Below are positions 61,997 through 64,000 of a stretch of 64,000 nucleotides of DNA, one piece after another (position 1 is the stretch's first letter; every line of letters starts with the position of its first letter). Position numbers and translations under genes: made by a program. The notes under the pieces were generated by a model. The model had not been told where the DNA came from and ran no database searches. It worked only from the letters and a program-made list of their open reading frames with translations. Source of the stretch: Cyanobacterium stanieri LEGE 03274 (GTDB lineage Bacteria > Cyanobacteriota > Cyanobacteriia > Cyanobacteriales > Cyanobacteriaceae); the NCBI RefSeq assembly GCF_015207825.1, contig NZ_JADEWC010000014.1, forward strand, positions 21,101 through 85,100, given 5' to 3'.

Positions 61997-63973
61997 ATGA
62001 CAGAATTTCAAACCATTGCTAACTATACCAAAGCTATTGAACTTAATCCTCAAGATAAGGAGGCTTATTGTAACCGTGGTCATGCTTATAATGATTTAGA
62101 ACAAGATCAAGAGGCGATCGCAGATTTCACCAAAGCCATCGAAATTGATCCTCAATATATTAATGCTTATAACAGTCGAGGTATTGCCTATCTTCATCTG
62201 GATGATTTTGTCAATGCTGCGGCAGACTTTACAAAGGCTATCGAACTTGATCCTGAAAATTTTTCTTTTTACTACAATCGTGGTAATACCTACATTGATT
62301 TAGAGCAATACGAAAAGGCGATCGCAGATTTTACCAAAGCCATCGAACTTGATCCTCAAAATAGAGAAACATATTCTCGTCGTGGTGTTGCTTACAGTGA
62401 ACTAAAACAATACCAAGAGGCGATCGCAGATTATACCAAAGCCATCGAAATCGATCCTCAATATATTGATGCTTATTATGCTCGTGCCATAACTTATACC
62501 GATGAAGAAAACGAAAAAGCGATCGCAGATTTGACTAAAGTTATTGAACTTAATCCTGAACATTCATCAGCTTATTGTGATAGAGCAAGTACTTACAGTG
62601 AATTAGGACAATACAAGGAAGCCCTAGCCGACTATGAAAAGGCGATTGAGCTTGATCCTGAAGATCTGACAGGTTACTATAACAGGGGAATTACTTATAG
62701 TGAATTAGAGCAATTTCAAGAGGCGATCGCAGATTACTCCAAAGCCATCGAACTTAATCCTGATGGTTTCAATTCGGTTTATTTTCGTCGGGGTAGTATC
62801 TACTATCAATTAGAGAAATACAAAGAAGCTGTTGCTGATTTTAGTAAAGCCATTGAAATTTCAGATCGATATAAATTTTATTCTCCATATGAATATAAAC
62901 AATATTATCTAAATCGAGGAATGGCTTACCATGAATTAAAGCAATATCAAGAGGCGATCGCAAATTATTCCAAAGCTATCGAAATCGAGCCAGAATTCGC
63001 ACTAGCTTATTTTCATCTTTCTATGACCTATATTGATTTACAAGATTTTGAAAAAGCAATTATCGATTTGACAAAAACTATTGAACTTAATCCTCAAGAT
63101 CCAGCTGCGTATTGCAATCGGGGTGTTGCCTACCATGAATTGAAACAATACCCAGAGGCGATCGCAGATTATACTCAAGCCATTGAACTCGATCCCCAAT
63201 TTGCACAAGCCTATTACAATCGGGGTGATGTTTACCGTGAACTGAAACAGTATCAAGAGGAGATCGCAGATTACTCCAAAGCTATTGAAATCGATCCCGA
63301 ATTTGTACCAGCCTATTATAGTCAGGGTGTTGCCTACTATCAATTAAAGCAATATCAAGAGGCTATGACACACTTGTCTAAAAGCATTGAACTTGATTCT
63401 CAATTTGCACCATCCTATTATGTTCAGGGCATTGCCTACCGTGAATTAAAACAATATCAAGAGGCGATAACATACTTGTCTAAAAGCATTGAACTTGACC
63501 CTACATTTGCACCAGCCTATTGTAATCGGGGTGGTATCTATAATCAATTAAAACAATATCAAGAGGCCATGGCTGATTGCACTAAAGCTATTGAACTTGC
63601 TCCCACATTTGCAGCCGCTTACTGTAATCGGGGTGTTACTTACAACGAGTTAAAGCAATATCAAGAAGCGATCGCAAATTACTCCAAAGCCATTGAACTT
63701 GCTCCCACATTTGCAGCCGCTTACTGTAATCGGGGTGTTACTTACAACGAGTTAAAGCAGTATCAAGAGGCGATCGCAAATTACACTAAAGCCATTGAAC
63801 TTGATTCTGAATGTGTGATCAATTTCAGTAACAGGGCAGAAGTTTATGAATCTCTCAAGCAATATGAAAAAGCCAAAAAAGATTGGGAAAAAGCCCTTAG
63901 TCTTAGTCAACAACAAGGAAACGAAACCGCCACCCAAAACATTATAAAATTATTAGAACAACTGCCCAAATAA
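61997..63973 (+). CDS. Large tetratricopeptide-repeat protein
   Basis: The 658-aa protein consists almost only of 34-residue TPRs with the consensus YyNRGvaYyELkQYQEAIADYtKAIELDP, roughly 18-19 copies. It has no signal peptide or other domain. The repeats are nearly identical also at DNA level, many containing the HIP1 octamer in the codons for EAIAD, which points to recent internal duplication. TPR arrays mediate protein-protein contacts. It is 83 bp after the csx gene in the same direction and may share its transcript. The gene is complete; the stop is 27 bp from the window end. Confidence 0.85.
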   Translation: MTEFQTIANYTKAIELNPQDKEAYCNRGHAYNDLEQDQEAIADFTKAIEIDPQYINAYNSRGIAYLHLDDFVNAAADFTKAIELDPENFSFYYNRGNTYIDLEQYEKAIADFTKAIELDPQNRETYSRRGVAYSELKQYQEAIADYTKAIEIDPQYIDAYYARAITYTDEENEKAIADLTKVIELNPEHSSAYCDRASTYSELGQYKEALADYEKAIELDPEDLTGYYNRGITYSELEQFQEAIADYSKAIELNPDGFNSVYFRRGSIYYQLEKYKEAVADFSKAIEISDRYKFYSPYEYKQYYLNRGMAYHELKQYQEAIANYSKAIEIEPEFALAYFHLSMTYIDLQDFEKAIIDLTKTIELNPQDPAAYCNRGVAYHELKQYPEAIADYTQAIELDPQFAQAYYNRGDVYRELKQYQEEIADYSKAIEIDPEFVPAYYSQGVAYYQLKQYQEAMTHLSKSIELDSQFAPSYYVQGIAYRELKQYQEAITYLSKSIELDPTFAPAYCNRGGIYNQLKQYQEAMADCTKAIELAPTFAAAYCNRGVTYNELKQYQEAIANYSKAIELAPTFAAAYCNRGVTYNELKQYQEAIANYTKAIELDSECVINFSNRAEVYESLKQYEKAKKDWEKALSLSQQQGNETATQNIIKLLEQLPK

Positions 63974-64000
63974 CCAATGGGGTAGGTAACCCCCAGCAAC

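Noticed and set aside
1..64000. tRNA, rRNA or tmRNA genes
   Set aside because: I looked for cloverleaf-like and conserved rRNA segments and saw none; a covariance-model scan would be decisive.

Overview
The window is AT-rich and carries many copies of the cyanobacterial HIP1 octamer (GCGATCGC). It opens inside a beta-carboxysome locus (ccmM, then ccmN). Both facts point to a beta-cyanobacterium, probably a low-GC unicellular one of the Cyanobacterium/Geminocystis kind; the genus is an inference.

Region 1 (1-6.5 kb) is ordinary chromosome: the 3' part of ccmM, ccmN, a methionine-salvage set (mtnB, mtnD, mtnC), an NADPH-dependent FMN reductase and prfB with its programmed +1 frameshift.

Region 2 (6.5-38 kb) is a defence island starting 61 bp after the prfB stop. 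Its borders look like the ends of a Tn7-like element. The left end (6541) is TGTA-N5-GTAATAAAGTT with three motif copies about 65 bp apart. The right end (37972) is the mirror image. An orphan TnsD-like C-terminus lies inside, but I see no TnsA, TnsB or TnsC. Cargo, in order: an IS1-family insertion in the left end; a GNAT-TGT fusion resembling DpdA; a helper gene; a zinc-ribbon peptide; a broken small gene; a 131-bp MITE with perfect target duplications; a 1320-aa ATPase; a winged-helix / AAA / phosphoribosyltransferase-like operon; a DUF433-DUF5615 toxin-antitoxin pair; a three-gene DUF1998 helicase system; a Mokosh type I pair (kinase-helicase plus phospholipase-D nuclease); and an McrB / McrC-LlaJI-like restriction pair. 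A second copy of the left end begins exactly 5 bp beyond the right end (37978).

Region 3 (38-64 kb) is a type III-B (Cmr) CRISPR region. It has a Nudix-like gene, a TIGR03985 WYL-type regulator, a Cmr operon (cas10/cmr2, cmr3, cmr4, cmr5 and a double-RAMP cmr6/cmr1-like gene) and three CRISPR loci sharing repeat, leader and trailer (0, 1 and 4 spacers). A TerY-P triad (VWA, PP2C, kinase) sits between the second and third arrays. After the third array comes a group of ancillary genes: two paralogous 150-aa proteins, two TPR proteins, a CARF protein, a tandem-Csx3-ATPase, a DUF3800-helical protein and a TM1812/Csx-type CARF-HEPN RNase. No cas1, cas2 or cas6 is present, so adaptation and crRNA processing must come from elsewhere.

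Working model: Cas10 makes cyclic oligoadenylate on target recognition, the CARF proteins respond to it and the Csx3 protein degrades it. The island beside it carries several independent defence systems. The least explained parts are the DpdA-like/1320-aa ATPase/PRTase cluster, the two orphan partners of the DUF1998 helicase, the DUF3800-helical protein, and the transposon-like borders of the island.
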